From a virus: a DNA stretch of 62,810 bases. A program made the translations under genes and the position numbers. The stretch is from IMG/VR virus record IMGVR_UViG_3300025652_007521, positions 1-62,810 of that record, one strand, 5' to 3'. Of the stretch, positions 43,701 through 50,436 are shown piece after piece. Under the pieces are notes generated by a model. The model saw nothing but the letters and a program-made list of their open reading frames with translations, made no database searches and had not been told where the DNA came from. Position 1 is the stretch's first letter; each line of letters begins with the position of its first letter.

Positions 43701-44818
43701 TGGTAACGAGTGGTGATGTTACAATTAAAGATAGTGGTGTTGCTACAGCTGAAATTGCAAATAATGCAGTTACTTTTGCTAAGATGCAAAATGTTGCAAC
43801 TGATACCATCATGGGTCGCACGGCTAGCGGAACAGGTGACCCTAAGGCATTAAGTGCTACTGAAGCTCGTGGAATACTTAATGTTGCAAATGGTGCTGAT
43901 AAGTTTTCATCATTCAATATAAGAGCAAATACTAACTCTGGAACAGCCGGTGCAGGTCATGCTATCGCATCAGGCAAAATGATTGCTTTCCAGGGTGTTG
44001 GTGCAACTAGTATTACACGATCAGGCGGTACTATTAAGATAAGCTCTAATAACACAACTTATAAAGCCGCGGGTGGAACTAGTTACTCCAATGCCGCCGG
44101 CATTTATCTAGATGGTACTACCTTTAAGCTTGGATATGTTATTAGACCTCATAAAAATCTGTATATTGGTAATAACTTAAAGACTCAAATACTATTCCAC
44201 GGTAATTCGGGTGGCGGTAGAGATGAAGATCCTTATATAAACTTCTATACTTCGCAAAGTGGTTCTAGAGCAATGACGATGCGCGTTGCAAAACATATGA
44301 CAGCAAGCGGAAGAGGAACTCCTAGTTCTGCTAATTCTCATAAAGCTGTTCTTTATGGAATGTACTCAGCTGAAGTTGATAAAACAATTCCAACATACGA
44401 AAGAGAACTTACTAGTAAAAAATACGTTGATTCTCTACAACCACAAATGGGTGCATGCTATCATACTGGATCAAAAGCCGCTAAATTATATAACTGTAGT
44501 GTAGCTAAGAATGGAACGGGTCGATATACAATAACGACAAGTCGTAATGAATCTGGCCAATATATGATTCCAGTTGCTTCTTTAGCAAATGATCAACCTA
44601 CACATGGTGGCACTAAGGGTGATAATACCGCAAATCCACTAGAATACAGTATTACTGCTAGGAGAACCGGGGCACGCACCATATTAGTTGAAATATTTAG
44701 AGTTAGATCTGCTAATGGGCATGGTGGTGGTAATGATCATAATGAGGTTGCAATATTCCATCGTGAGTTTATTGATCAATATTGGACATGTATGTTCTAT
44801 TTTGGAGAAGGTAAATAA
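34766..44818 (+). CDS. 3350-residue tail-fibre-like protein
   Basis: The largest gene here. The N-terminal 550 residues are beta-rich, with SFEEWRQSTNEISFDLG near the start. Residues about 560-1345 hold some 23 degenerate copies of an AIxELxxxIGD motif, likely a long trimeric coiled-coil or heptad-type shaft. Later come beta-helix-like strands (VDVDGALTVAGDIDFNTTGTV), a shared AGLRYKI..VGAS module (about 1805-1848), and two related 130-aa modules (about 2065-2200 and 2395-2535). The last 350 residues (YHTGSKAAKLYNCSVAKNG to FYFGEGK) are the likely receptor-binding tip. No S74 chaperone is present, so folding help must come from elsewhere. Confidence 0.8.
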   Translation: MAQNKEIRVPKTSSFEEWRQSTNEISFDLGPIESDDNKNADSLDKETRLTDQAKIINVSTGVSTATSVDVGASAPWQGWNDFFALDGSTGKGASLGGFGGTLSGLGVGGTEIDDQEFSVAANGNITLAPNTSVYASNDLRATQGGTNYAQSGGDGGAYIEFNTFQKNTAWRGKTLQFTGDVNSNSLHSRYTVEAYIRTLDITNNYALLSEATAVITSANDWDISLDIEEGSNVEVQVGFTFGGRNANVSGSFDDGSIVVNNVELNVSIGASEIIDLDEEFIRDQSNGSNDVGMRIDLAPDKKLDMTAGYIIMDGASGHPTDFAVGNSVVQFTDNNNSNERVFTGDIVGITKDSTGNNISKLLITNVVGSFNPGLNLGSETNYSTQIVLAARLVRQVVGSLDFGYVRVYKTNSGTITKLEQSVTAANGFHLPRATFALPLTSGSTLPSSFIEGERIYQTADGNVESASNISSFSAVVLLGTTTAGKYALGSHGGFILYDVIGTFDPNRRLRGTTTPSATVEASRFSASHADCSIDNTFSSIIRLNTPAVTGDSYEIEFASAVDAIVELQDDIGKIEDLPTNTVQAGFGATGDRKAFDTTDLVTTLNTLQDMIGNAEMPIIANNEHLIPANVNTISGLAKSIVDFIGDTNLSDANLGATANTSSTLTNAITTIKNFIGSTDISDITTGENVTTTIAQLHDEVGDVELLDDTATTSAAGFNTNVLTTALIELRTLVCPGDIDAAKTALSANVAPAANFAATTNTDGIVELQTIVGDRVGISTANLIGTAAATNNIVAQINHIKDEIGTAALLTTSNGDIASAINELETNIRGTVNNYTITDNLPSDITYTVNNGIITAINTLTSFVGDTSLDAIGSSNTITSAVDKIHIELGEPDALNSAPTAYNDTSGQETDGVGGFRNAVAETASEATVVSALTELRQALVGNTANLAAVTNARIDTATSATIQNAITDLANLAGYSKTNVIDSILEIQDLMGDVTSLNNADNDFNSARITDSLVELKTALVGTGDLTDTIATLNVNDETDFSATTVVNAIGELQTDLGQQSLLSASPFHADLYTTTGSDVYASTDFQLAINGITAAIGNADIGNAINSGSNETLTQAIRQLRIDIGDVGDSGVNLAAAIGYSATNLKAAVLEIQGDIGDVTNINNAAGYVATSAVTGITEIQGLIGNPVATAANLGAINTRVQKDTDADVDAGETTIPMADTTGIVVGMTVLNIETGRTDSIAAGTKVTTVNSDSVVISPITDGVINDGDTLRFDVSTVVNAINAIDSRIGSEINAATMGTTAATLVPAIKEITDELGDVTAGNLGTTSSTIVTSIRELVDGTGAATRAVSGVTGLKPSGKLDKISGTSTVTKNPTVTANTGQANITVADASNLVIGAVVTGTNIPSDAYIESISNNVITLNKNITVANVTTGTTLTFTMDQSIFSNINFFAPGTAENEETTLKFGPNTILDVSEGTLKMSSASAAFQVQSTYLKLQGTSKTGSGLQIDRSEMPNVAIEASSDAFIEWREDLISNNNPSSAHNLNDLAWRVRGLTADDTSAAAYTVPNLDFQNAYRLFGIGIFNNANTMDNVTVTWDATEKHFNVSLNDTTTDMTGGGTGPAGSGATAGLTAWGTAGKMPQIHVDRQGRIAGIAEVSMTGFLGNFTLKGDSGSDLLVAADNNVHITGTAGEIETSISDVSGTRTIQVGLPSNVDVDGALTVAGDIDFNTTGTVSIGTADTEVNIPGELNVFNLNVSGTQTTSTVSNTTISGDAFVLRAENSNVPANDDTPKFVVGRGFNTTKNITQLVAGLRYKIVSGTGFTSVGASNNNVGTIFTATGAGTGSSTAKLQRDEAAIAWSEQYDQFILTRAGTAGAVSTNTQQGAIIAQGDTIGSATKFTVATNSTNADRQVLFMAADGTSSLMRDGGLHYNPSTNVLKVNHGSNYTTISNSGNHFDSNITVRDTVGSGARQIKIEGANAILQLVENDANVANNPSWWHVADGGHYSIRLNNTGAYPLQIGTNADNNAVSHIDLNYHTDITGGLDVISGGTNLKGLQQVGLFTQMRNDVTQVGSTLGHTSGSTSIGAEFKGRVNTSGDLSVLEIRDERVISQTDGSESFGSATKQLQHKINGTRMSFLEFYGTSGNTHFAQLGGISHEVRKSYLLGQGNGATRLYHNTADAQASQDVLQTKSGGINISGNLEADSADVTGDLVIGTFKTQAYGQSSLVPKSPVHIIKTVSNGTTNTLLTLETVQSDITTTPNKQNIDFRIQDTNNAANLARISAAVDHGANGGTYGSVSHGEACSNLIFGTTNNGTFGEKMIITGRGAVGIGTLNPTVTLDVDGTAKASSFVVIRDAASEIKIQKSSGNTAYINKVILSNTNFNDKGGAIFAQSSQVGAAIGDSSTQATFTARNNNDSYLQIIDERSRLSGSSTSPRDWSKSHKRIEFGIDSTRMAYLAANWNENYGFEIGSASRNTTDPFRSNARPWIRFRRAASYNGPGAVELYHGNTDAAGSTKKFETLNVGAKVTGQLSTTGKLGVGTDSPECDGLHVTNLTSSTIAGATMANAKLLVGTAADGIGLDNNEIVCSAGNFYIRTLNGSAGHINFGTSTSNNMVLTDGGNVGINVGDAPGQKLDVGGNIKLSGFIDQNGTGTNDFEGQIDCNKDVKTTASGKGFYAFGGGSDYLKMIHDGAGGHITSNDKLEIETPLFEVRKSAAGELMIRATNDNSVDLYYNNALRFKTTSTGASLPGTSRAIEAIANNQTFVDNSKLHVAEINFAQGNAPTDSAAIRYVSTTDGARNRSALDFRISDDYSNTASMADKFRFRFDPTGTTVNSGNEYSLIEIYAKANGSTMMDLTPSPGGSSNVKSDVFTGALTGNASTATTLSATLAVSKGGTGNTAFADKAVIISQDSGTDKLSAVTMSTNGQLLIGGTSGPAAATLSAGNGIDITNGNGTITVTAETATSGNPGVAKFNTANFLVTSGDVTIKDSGVATAEIANNAVTFAKMQNVATDTIMGRTASGTGDPKALSATEARGILNVANGADKFSSFNIRANTNSGTAGAGHAIASGKMIAFQGVGATSITRSGGTIKISSNNTTYKAAGGTSYSNAAGIYLDGTTFKLGYVIRPHKNLYIGNNLKTQILFHGNSGGGRDEDPYINFYTSQSGSRAMTMRVAKHMTASGRGTPSSANSHKAVLYGMYSAEVDKTIPTYERELTSKKYVDSLQPQMGACYHTGSKAAKLYNCSVAKNGTGRYTITTSRNESGQYMIPVASLANDQPTHGGTKGDNTANPLEYSITARRTGARTILVEIFRVRSANGHGGGNDHNEVAIFHREFIDQYWTCMFYFGEGK
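36450..38800 (+). repeat. About 23 degenerate AIxELxxxIGD protein repeats
   Basis: Coding repeats inside the 3350-aa protein. Representative units are IVELQDDIGKIEDL, AINELETNIRGT, ILEIQDLMGDVTSL, AIRQLRIDIGDVGD and AIKEITDELGDVTA. Units recur roughly every 25 to 60 residues with variable linkers. DNA identity between units is low, so this is an old expansion. Confidence 0.75.
40957..42370 (+). repeat. Two-copy internal module in the 3350-aa protein
   Basis: Copy A (about 40,957-41,370) and copy B (about 41,945-42,370) share a layout: F..R.N..g.L.+..ERS, a +.+.I..TRM..L segment, then .LYH....A.....+.+...G+++.G.L. Examples are INGTRMSFLEFYG with LYHNTADAQ in A, and IDSTRMAYLAANW with LYHGNTDAAG in B. 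Confidence 0.55.
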
Positions 44819-44860
44819 TTTAGTTATATATATTATATTAAAAACTTATGAGGTGATTTT

Positions 44861-45334
44861 GTGTTTAATTATATTGAACAATTTAAAGACGGTAGTCTAG
44901 CTATAACATCAGCTGAAAACCCAATAGATGCTGATAGTGAATATTTTAATCCAGATGTAAAGAAAAGAATTGAATTATCTGAAAACGATTTAAATAAATA
45001 TTCGGCTGAAATTGATTATATTGATTGTTGTTTTTTAGATGAAAGAGATAAGTTAATAATTGATACCACTAAATTGTTGTCTAAAAAACTGCAAAACTTA
45101 ATGTTAAGGGTTGACGAAAGGTGTGTTCATTTGCGCAGGCTAATACAAGAAGCTGGTGTAATGGATAAAAAGGAAGTTGCTCAAGAAATTGCTGGAGTTA
45201 TGAAAACATTGAGGGCATTTATTGAGAATGATTTTTCTAATATTAAAACCGTTAATGAAATTGAACAAATAACTTGCCCCGAATTAAATATAGATTATGA
45301 TAGATACTTCTCAAACAAAATATACGGAATATAA
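44861..45334 (+). CDS. Small helical protein downstream of the giant fibre, unknown
   Basis: 157 aa starting at GTG 44861 with a strong GAGGTGA ribosome site four bases upstream. Mostly helical and charged. It contains three cysteines in the central and C-terminal parts besides a Cys-Cys pair at about residue 65 (DCCFLDERDK). Its place right after the fibre gene suggests a fibre assembly factor or chaperone, but no family is recognised. The next gene overlaps its 3' end by 38 bases. Confidence 0.65.
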   Translation: MFNYIEQFKDGSLAITSAENPIDADSEYFNPDVKKRIELSENDLNKYSAEIDYIDCCFLDERDKLIIDTTKLLSKKLQNLMLRVDERCVHLRRLIQEAGVMDKKEVAQEIAGVMKTLRAFIENDFSNIKTVNEIEQITCPELNIDYDRYFSNKIYGI

Positions 45335-45851
45335 TATACACGGAAAGGGTGTCCCAGCTCCTTTACATGTTGATGAATTAGAAAAATTATTAAAGAGTTT
45401 TGCTAATAAAGAGACATATGATAGCGGTGAAAAAAGTTTTAGATCTGGGGATCCAGATCCATATACCAATTATGCAGTAAATGCAAGAACTACGTACATA
45501 TCAAACGATAATATTATTAATAATTTAGTACCTACTTTAAAAAAATGTTTTCCTAATTTAATATTCAGAGTTACCGGTAATTTTATATATGGACCGGGTG
45601 ATGGAATTGACGAGCATACAAATGCTAATGATCCTTCAGATGTAATGTACATAACCTATGCAACAGGTAAATCTAAATTTTCATATCGTTATTCTCAAGA
45701 AGAACCTCTTATCGATACATATGATAAAGTAAATGGATTAACTTTACGAGCGTTTACATTAACAGAATCAGAACCATTTACATTTCACAAAGTAGAATGT
45801 GAAAGCGGATATAGAGTATCTATTGGAATACGGTATGTTAAATTATTCTAA
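45297..45851 (+). CDS. 2OG-Fe(II)-oxygenase-like protein with altered iron motif
   Basis: 184 aa. The C-terminal half looks like a double-stranded beta-helix of the 2-oxoglutarate/Fe(II) oxygenase type common in T4-like phages. The first iron motif appears as His107-Thr-Asn109 (DEHTNANDP) instead of HxD, then a second His164 and the 2OG-binding Arg173 in FHKVECESGYRVSIGIRYV. The Asp-to-Asn change would weaken or alter iron binding, so this may be a binding protein or an enzyme with different chemistry. It lies with two small genes between fibre genes. The start is uncertain because it overlaps the upstream gene by 38 bases. Confidence 0.45.
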   Translation: MIDTSQTKYTEYNIHGKGVPAPLHVDELEKLLKSFANKETYDSGEKSFRSGDPDPYTNYAVNARTTYISNDNIINNLVPTLKKCFPNLIFRVTGNFIYGPGDGIDEHTNANDPSDVMYITYATGKSKFSYRYSQEEPLIDTYDKVNGLTLRAFTLTESEPFTFHKVECESGYRVSIGIRYVKLF

Positions 45852-46164
45852 TCATTATATATCAGATACGAAATACATTAATATATCTAGTTTAATGCTT
45901 ACACTAAATGCTTTAAGAAAAGTAAAGTATGTAGAAGAATATAATATTAATAATACAACCTGTCAAACATTTCCTTTAAAAGAAAGCACTATGAATTATT
46001 ATCAAACAAAAGGTGTTTGTAAGGATCCTATTGTAGTTACAGATGACGATTTTTGTTTAGATGGTCGTCATAGAGTAGCTTTTCATAAAGAAAATAACAT
46101 TTCTATATTACCCGCGTATATTGTTCCTCAAGCTTACGTTAATAAATTTATTGAAAGTCTATAA
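45835..46164 (+). CDS. Small ParB-like-motif protein
   Basis: 109 aa. The segment PIVVTDDDFCLDGRHRVAFHKENNISILPAYIV resembles the ParB/Srx nucleotide-binding core (a strand, then DGRHR, a helix, then a strand). In ParB-type proteins the GxxRxxA region contacts a nucleotide. It lacks a DNA-binding domain, so it is a stand-alone core. The start was placed at ATG 45835, overlapping the upstream gene by 17 bases; GTG 45799 would extend it by 12 residues. Possible roles are a nucleotide-hydrolysing or host-modulating factor. Confidence 0.5.
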   Translation: MLNYSNHYISDTKYINISSLMLTLNALRKVKYVEEYNINNTTCQTFPLKESTMNYYQTKGVCKDPIVVTDDDFCLDGRHRVAFHKENNISILPAYIVPQAYVNKFIESL

Positions 46165-46174
46165 AAAATAGTTG

Positions 46175-46182
46175 TATAAATA
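46175..46182 (+). promoter_or_regulatory. T4-type late promoter
   Basis: A perfect TATAAATA in the 92-nt gap before the 46257 gene. The predicted leader is about 69 nt. Confidence 0.65.
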
Positions 46183-46225
46183 TACTATATTACTGCATTT
46201 ATTAGCTAGATAAGATCACAAATGA

Positions 46226-46233
46226 TATAAATA
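46226..46233 (+). promoter_or_regulatory. Second T4-type late promoter
   Basis: A second perfect TATAAATA, 51 nt after the first and giving a predicted leader of about 18 nt, with AGGA at 46243-46246 for ribosome binding at ATG 46257. Confidence 0.7.
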
Positions 46234-46256
46234 ATAGATAAATAGGATTTAAATAA

Positions 46257-46592
46257 ATGGCCATTATTTCAAATTTAATAGTAGACCAAGGGTCAACTTT
46301 TAGTGCAACCGTAGATGTTACAGATACCAATGGTAGTGCTACTAATTTGACTGGTTATTCTGTTGCAGGACAAGTGCGAAAAACCTATAGCTCGAGTACT
46401 GCAATTAATTTTGTTTCTAGCATTACTGATGCCGCTGGTGGCGTTGTTAGTATATCATTATCAGATACTGTTACAAATAATATGAAGGCCGGAAGATACG
46501 TCTATGATGTTGAAATCTTATCCTCAGGTGGGACTAGAACTCGGGTTTTAGAAGGCCAGCTGGAAGTAACACCTGGAGTTACACAAATATAA
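46257..46592 (+). CDS. Small beta-sandwich virion protein (BppU-like fold)
   Basis: 111 aa with the pattern LTGYSVAGQVRKTYSS, then AGRYVYDVEILSSGGTRTRVLEGQLEVTPGVT. This is a recurring module of phage and siphophage baseplate or fibre proteins (BppU N-terminal-like), proposed to attach fibres. It is common in marine T4-like phages just before fibre genes. It overlaps the next gene by one base (TAATG). Confidence 0.7.
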   Translation: MAIISNLIVDQGSTFSATVDVTDTNGSATNLTGYSVAGQVRKTYSSSTAINFVSSITDAAGGVVSISLSDTVTNNMKAGRYVYDVEILSSGGTRTRVLEGQLEVTPGVTQI

Positions 46593-46837
46593 TGTCTATA
46601 AAAGCTAAAATTAGACAAACTAATAGAGTTAATGCAAGAGTTAACCAAACTAGTAATATCGTTGCTGAAACTGTTCAAGTTTCAGCGGCTGGTTTAAAAC
46701 TAGAAGATTTAGCTAATGTTGACTCAACTAATATTGCAGAAGGTGCATTACTTGTATATAACGCGACGACTGAGCAATTCGAAACAACAAATGAATTGTC
46801 AAGCGAAAACCTAACTATCAGCGCAGGATTATTTTAA
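46592..46837 (+). CDS. Small fibre-associated protein
   Basis: 81 aa with the motif KLEDLANVDSTNIAEGALLVYNATTEQFETTNEL, a sequence unit often found inside marine phage fibres (L.DL..V......G..LVYN....FE.T..L). Here it stands alone as a separate gene, perhaps a fibre collar or connector. It starts in the stop of the upstream gene and ends immediately before the next ATG. Confidence 0.65.
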   Translation: MSIKAKIRQTNRVNARVNQTSNIVAETVQVSAAGLKLEDLANVDSTNIAEGALLVYNATTEQFETTNELSSENLTISAGLF

Positions 46838-48409
46838 ATGGCAACTAAAACACGGATTAAAAATTTAACGAGCTCTACGGCAAATGCACCTACTATTCTA
46901 AAGACTGGTGAGTTTGGTTACTCATACGGTACTGGTACTCAGGCGAATGGTGGTGATCGTCTTTACATCGGTACAGGAGCAGAAGATGGTGGAACCGGCA
47001 TAGCAGCTTCTGCACCAGTTGTTGGTGGTAAATACTTTGTTGATATGTTGGATCATGTGGCAGGTACATTAACTGCTGGTTCTGCGATTATTGTGGATGC
47101 TAATAGCAAAATAGATAATTTAAAAGTTGATGATTTAGTTTTAGATGGTAGTACTATTTCTAGTGCTCAACAAATCAATATTTCAACGACAGCTGGCAGT
47201 AACGACATTGTATTATCACCTAATGGTACTGGTAAAACTGTTCTTAATAATCCATACATTAATGGCACAGATGATACTCTAGCTGAGTTTATTTACGACA
47301 CTGTTGGTGGTGCGGTAACTGGTGGAACTGGTATTACTGTTACTAGTGACGACGCTGGTAATACTGCAACAGTTAAAATTACAGACACAGGTGTTACTGC
47401 CGGTTCTACGGGTAGCGCAACAGCGATTCCAGTAATTACATTTAATGCTCAAGGGCAAATCACAGCTGTAACTACTGCTGCCATTTCCTCTACTCTTGAT
47501 ATTCAAGCGGATACTGGAACTGACGATGGAGTATTAATCGGAACAGATACTCTAACATTTACTGGTGGAACTGGTATTGATACATCAGTTTCAGGTGATG
47601 CAGTAACGTTTGCGATTGACTCAACCGTGGCGACCAAAACATATGTAGATGGTGTTGCAAGTGGACTTGATGTTAAAAAATCTGTAAAAGTTGCAACCAC
47701 TGCTGATCTTTCAGCAACCTATGCAAATGGTGCTGGTACATTGACTGCAGATGCGAACGGCGCGATTTCAATTGATGGCGTAACTCTTGTTGCTAACGAT
47801 CGTGTACTTGTTAAAAATCAGTCAACTCAAACTGAAAACGGATTCTATAAAGTAACTACTGTTGGTGATGGTTCTACTGCGTTTGTTTTAACAAGAACGC
47901 CTGATGCAGATTCAGCATCTGAAATTACTGGTGGTGCATTTACCTTTGTTGAACAAGGTACTGCTAATGCTGAGAATGGATATGTTGCAACGCATAATGG
48001 CGAACCAACGCTTGGTACAACTAATATTACGTTTGATCAATTCTCTGGTGCTGGCCAAATTACTGCAGGAACTGGTTTAACTAAAACCGGTAATACTATT
48101 AATGCCGTAGGTACAGCAGACAGAATTTCAGTAACTGCAGACGCTATTAATATTGCAACAACTTATGTTGGTCAGGCCTCGATCACAACTCTTGGTACTA
48201 TTACAACAGGTGTTTGGAATGGTACAACCGTTGCAGTTGCAAATGGCGGTACAGGCGCAACAACACTTACATCTAAAGGGGTCGTACTTGGTAATGGTAC
48301 TAGTGCATTAAGTGCTACGGCAGCTTCATCAGCTAATGGATCCGTTTTACAAGCAGATAACGCTGGTGTACCAGCATTTAGTAACGTTATCGACGGTGGT
48401 ACATACTAA
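46838..48409 (+). CDS. Tail fibre/structural protein (523 aa)
   Basis: An N-terminal adaptor (MATKTRIKNLTSSTANAPTI, then GEFGYSYGTG and LYIGTG) leads to a beta-helical shaft (TGGTGITVTSDDAG, VITFNAQGQITAVTT, TKTYVDGVASGLDVKKSVKV). The YVDGVASGLDVKKSV unit is typical of cyanophage-type short fibres. The C-terminal GGTGATTLTSKGVVLGNGTSALS motif also recurs in the 3350-aa protein (SKGGTGNTAFADKAVII). No S74 or lysozyme domain is present. It directly follows the 81-aa gene without a gap. Confidence 0.75.
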   Translation: MATKTRIKNLTSSTANAPTILKTGEFGYSYGTGTQANGGDRLYIGTGAEDGGTGIAASAPVVGGKYFVDMLDHVAGTLTAGSAIIVDANSKIDNLKVDDLVLDGSTISSAQQINISTTAGSNDIVLSPNGTGKTVLNNPYINGTDDTLAEFIYDTVGGAVTGGTGITVTSDDAGNTATVKITDTGVTAGSTGSATAIPVITFNAQGQITAVTTAAISSTLDIQADTGTDDGVLIGTDTLTFTGGTGIDTSVSGDAVTFAIDSTVATKTYVDGVASGLDVKKSVKVATTADLSATYANGAGTLTADANGAISIDGVTLVANDRVLVKNQSTQTENGFYKVTTVGDGSTAFVLTRTPDADSASEITGGAFTFVEQGTANAENGYVATHNGEPTLGTTNITFDQFSGAGQITAGTGLTKTGNTINAVGTADRISVTADAINIATTYVGQASITTLGTITTGVWNGTTVAVANGGTGATTLTSKGVVLGNGTSALSATAASSANGSVLQADNAGVPAFSNVIDGGTY

Positions 48410-48416
48410 GCTTACG

Positions 48417-48424
48417 TATAAATA
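48417..48424 (+). promoter_or_regulatory. T4-type late promoter for the 640-aa fibre gene
   Basis: TATAAATACT in the 96-nt gap after the 46838 gene. The predicted 76-nt leader carries three short inverted repeats. Confidence 0.75.
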
Positions 48425-48434
48425 CTTTTATACA

Positions 48435-48510
48435 CCTTGTATATACAAGGAAGCTACATTTTATTAACAGCTCTATATAGAGATTGAACATAGGAGAAGC
48501 CAAAATTGGC
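48435..48510 (+). promoter_or_regulatory. Structured leader of the 640-aa fibre gene
   Basis: Three inverted repeats: CCTTGTATATACAAGG (48435-48450, a perfect 16-bp palindrome), CTCTATATAGAG (48471-48482), and GCCAAAATTGGC (48499-48510), which spans the TTG start. AGGAG at 48492-48496 is the ribosome site. Confidence 0.45.
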
Positions 48511-50428
48511 CAGAAAAACTGACATTCGACTCAGGCGCTCTAACACGGAAGCGGCAATCCCTACTCATTCCAATCTTAGTGATGGCGAATTAGCCATGAA
48601 CACTAAGGACGGTGCTCTATATTTTAAAAAATCTGATAATACAATTATTACCGCACATGACGATACTATCATGCACATTGATAGTTCTAACAGGGCAGTA
48701 AAGTTATTTGAAACTGTAAAAAGAGATAGCAATAATACTGCATACACAACCGGTGATGCAGCTGGATTTGAATATAAAGAAGCTGTAAAAATATTCTCAG
48801 ATTCTGATGAAGGTGTTATAGACTTAAGTCGTACAATTTCTAATGGCGGAGATCGAGATGTTGCTACACGGATTAGGTGTAACGGTCTTTCATATTTTAA
48901 GGACAGATTGTCTGTAAATACTCATTTAGACTTTGGTGGCCCACTTAATATTAGTTCGTATTCTGATAGATTTATATTCATGCGCGGGTTCAATAACAAT
49001 TCATCTAATGCAGATGTCAATTTAATAGAACTTCGTCAATCAATCAACTCTACTACTAACACTACTTCATCTGGTGTAATTAAAATTTTTACTAGTACTG
49101 ACGGAACACAATCTACACCAATACTTTTAAGCAGTGATCCAGATACTAATAGTGTTTTAACAACCGATCTGGTTATTGACGGTCAGTTTTTAATAAATCC
49201 TACAACAGTGGCAGATGTGATTACTATTGGATCGACAGCTGGCACAGGCCCGATAGCTATCGGAAGAAGCACAAAAACTCAATCCGTAGAAATTGCTGAT
49301 ACTGGAGTTGAGTCTGGAGCGACTAAAACAGTTGATATAGGTGGTGGTACTTCTGCTGGTACTACGAATATCAATATTGGTTCTAGTGATAATAGCGGTA
49401 CACAAACTGTTAATATTTATGGAAATACAACATTAACTGGTAATGCTGCTGATACAATGACGGTTGGTTCAGCCACACAAACTGGTACAATTACTCTTGG
49501 TCAAAGTACCGCAACCAACACAATCAATATTGGTAATGCTGCAACAGCATCTGGTTCAACACAAACGATTAATATCGGTGGTGGAAACGTTGCTGGTGGC
49601 GACACTATATTGAATTTAGCCGCAAATACAACTCTTGCCGCAGATACAACAGTGACAATTGGTAATAGTAATACAACTGGTACTCACGCAGTTGCGATTC
49701 GTGGTACTACTACATTTTCAAACGGAAACGTAGACGTAGAAGATGCCTTTACTGCAAATAGTGTTGCATCAGATACTACAGTTGCAACAGGTGCATTCGT
49801 ATTACCGAATGCTGCTGGTACCGAAGGACAAGTACTTCAGTGGCCTTCTTCTGGTACGACACTAACATGGGCTACTGATGTAGACGCTGTAAATGCAATA
49901 GGAATGGCCAGATCATTAGGCTGGGTTCCTGGTAATGGTCATAGTACAGCAACTGCTGTTGTATGGAATGACTCACAGTCTGCTGTTGAGCTTAAACCAT
50001 CTGGATCAGCTACAACTGGAATTATTCATAAAGCGTTTAGAGTTTATGCTGGCCAAAAAATTCATGCAACCATACATATTAAACCGGCATCAACAGGGGC
50101 GGCGAATGGATTGTATGCGTTTCTTTATAAACATGACGGAAACTTACCGGCTGGTAAAACACATGTTGGTAATGGTGGTACTGCTGATGCACAGGTTCAA
50201 GCTGCAGATTCATCACAAGCTTTCAGTACTGTTAATAATCTCGCACCAGCAGCTGGTTGGAATAGCTATACAACCGAATATACTCCGGCTTCAGATGGTT
50301 ACGTTAGTTTAGCATTAAATACTACAACGACGATTGGAACAACATCAATTTACTTTAAGCAACCTGTAGTAGCAAATGCTGGTATCGGAATCGGTGATGT
50401 TATTGCGATACAATATCTATTAGGATAA
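48506..50428 (+). CDS. Tail fibre/structural protein (640 aa), TTG start
   Basis: The N-terminus MARKTDIRLRRSNTEAAI leads to the adaptor SDGELAMNTKDGALYFKK, common to marine T4-like fibres and consistent with TTG 48506 as the true start (MAR). The middle (about 270-430) is a beta-helix of TINIG-type turns (TNINIGSSDNSGTQTVNIYG). The C-terminal domain (about 470-640: SLGWVPGNGHSTATAVVWNDS to VIAIQYLLG) is a separate beta-rich head. AGGAG lies nine bases before the TTG. The weak start codon and folded leader suggest reduced or regulated translation. Confidence 0.78.
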   Translation: MARKTDIRLRRSNTEAAIPTHSNLSDGELAMNTKDGALYFKKSDNTIITAHDDTIMHIDSSNRAVKLFETVKRDSNNTAYTTGDAAGFEYKEAVKIFSDSDEGVIDLSRTISNGGDRDVATRIRCNGLSYFKDRLSVNTHLDFGGPLNISSYSDRFIFMRGFNNNSSNADVNLIELRQSINSTTNTTSSGVIKIFTSTDGTQSTPILLSSDPDTNSVLTTDLVIDGQFLINPTTVADVITIGSTAGTGPIAIGRSTKTQSVEIADTGVESGATKTVDIGGGTSAGTTNINIGSSDNSGTQTVNIYGNTTLTGNAADTMTVGSATQTGTITLGQSTATNTINIGNAATASGSTQTINIGGGNVAGGDTILNLAANTTLAADTTVTIGNSNTTGTHAVAIRGTTTFSNGNVDVEDAFTANSVASDTTVATGAFVLPNAAGTEGQVLQWPSSGTTLTWATDVDAVNAIGMARSLGWVPGNGHSTATAVVWNDSQSAVELKPSGSATTGIIHKAFRVYAGQKIHATIHIKPASTGAANGLYAFLYKHDGNLPAGKTHVGNGGTADAQVQAADSSQAFSTVNNLAPAAGWNSYTTEYTPASDGYVSLALNTTTTIGTTSIYFKQPVVANAGIGIGDVIAIQYLLG

Positions 50429-50431
50429 ATA
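50424..50431 (+). promoter_or_regulatory. Variant late promoter (GATAAATA)
   Basis: GATAAATA begins 13 nt before ATG 50437, the same geometry as the three other late genes, but with one mismatch and overlapping the previous stop. AGGA at 50422-50425 could instead serve as a Shine-Dalgarno. Confidence 0.35.
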
Positions 50432-50436
50432 ATATT

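Noticed and set aside
46838-50428. Repeated Gly-Thr codons as evidence of a recombination or phase-variation locus
   Set aside because: The repeats encode ordinary beta-helix fibre turns and vary at the DNA level. There are no invertible ends or recombinase genes.
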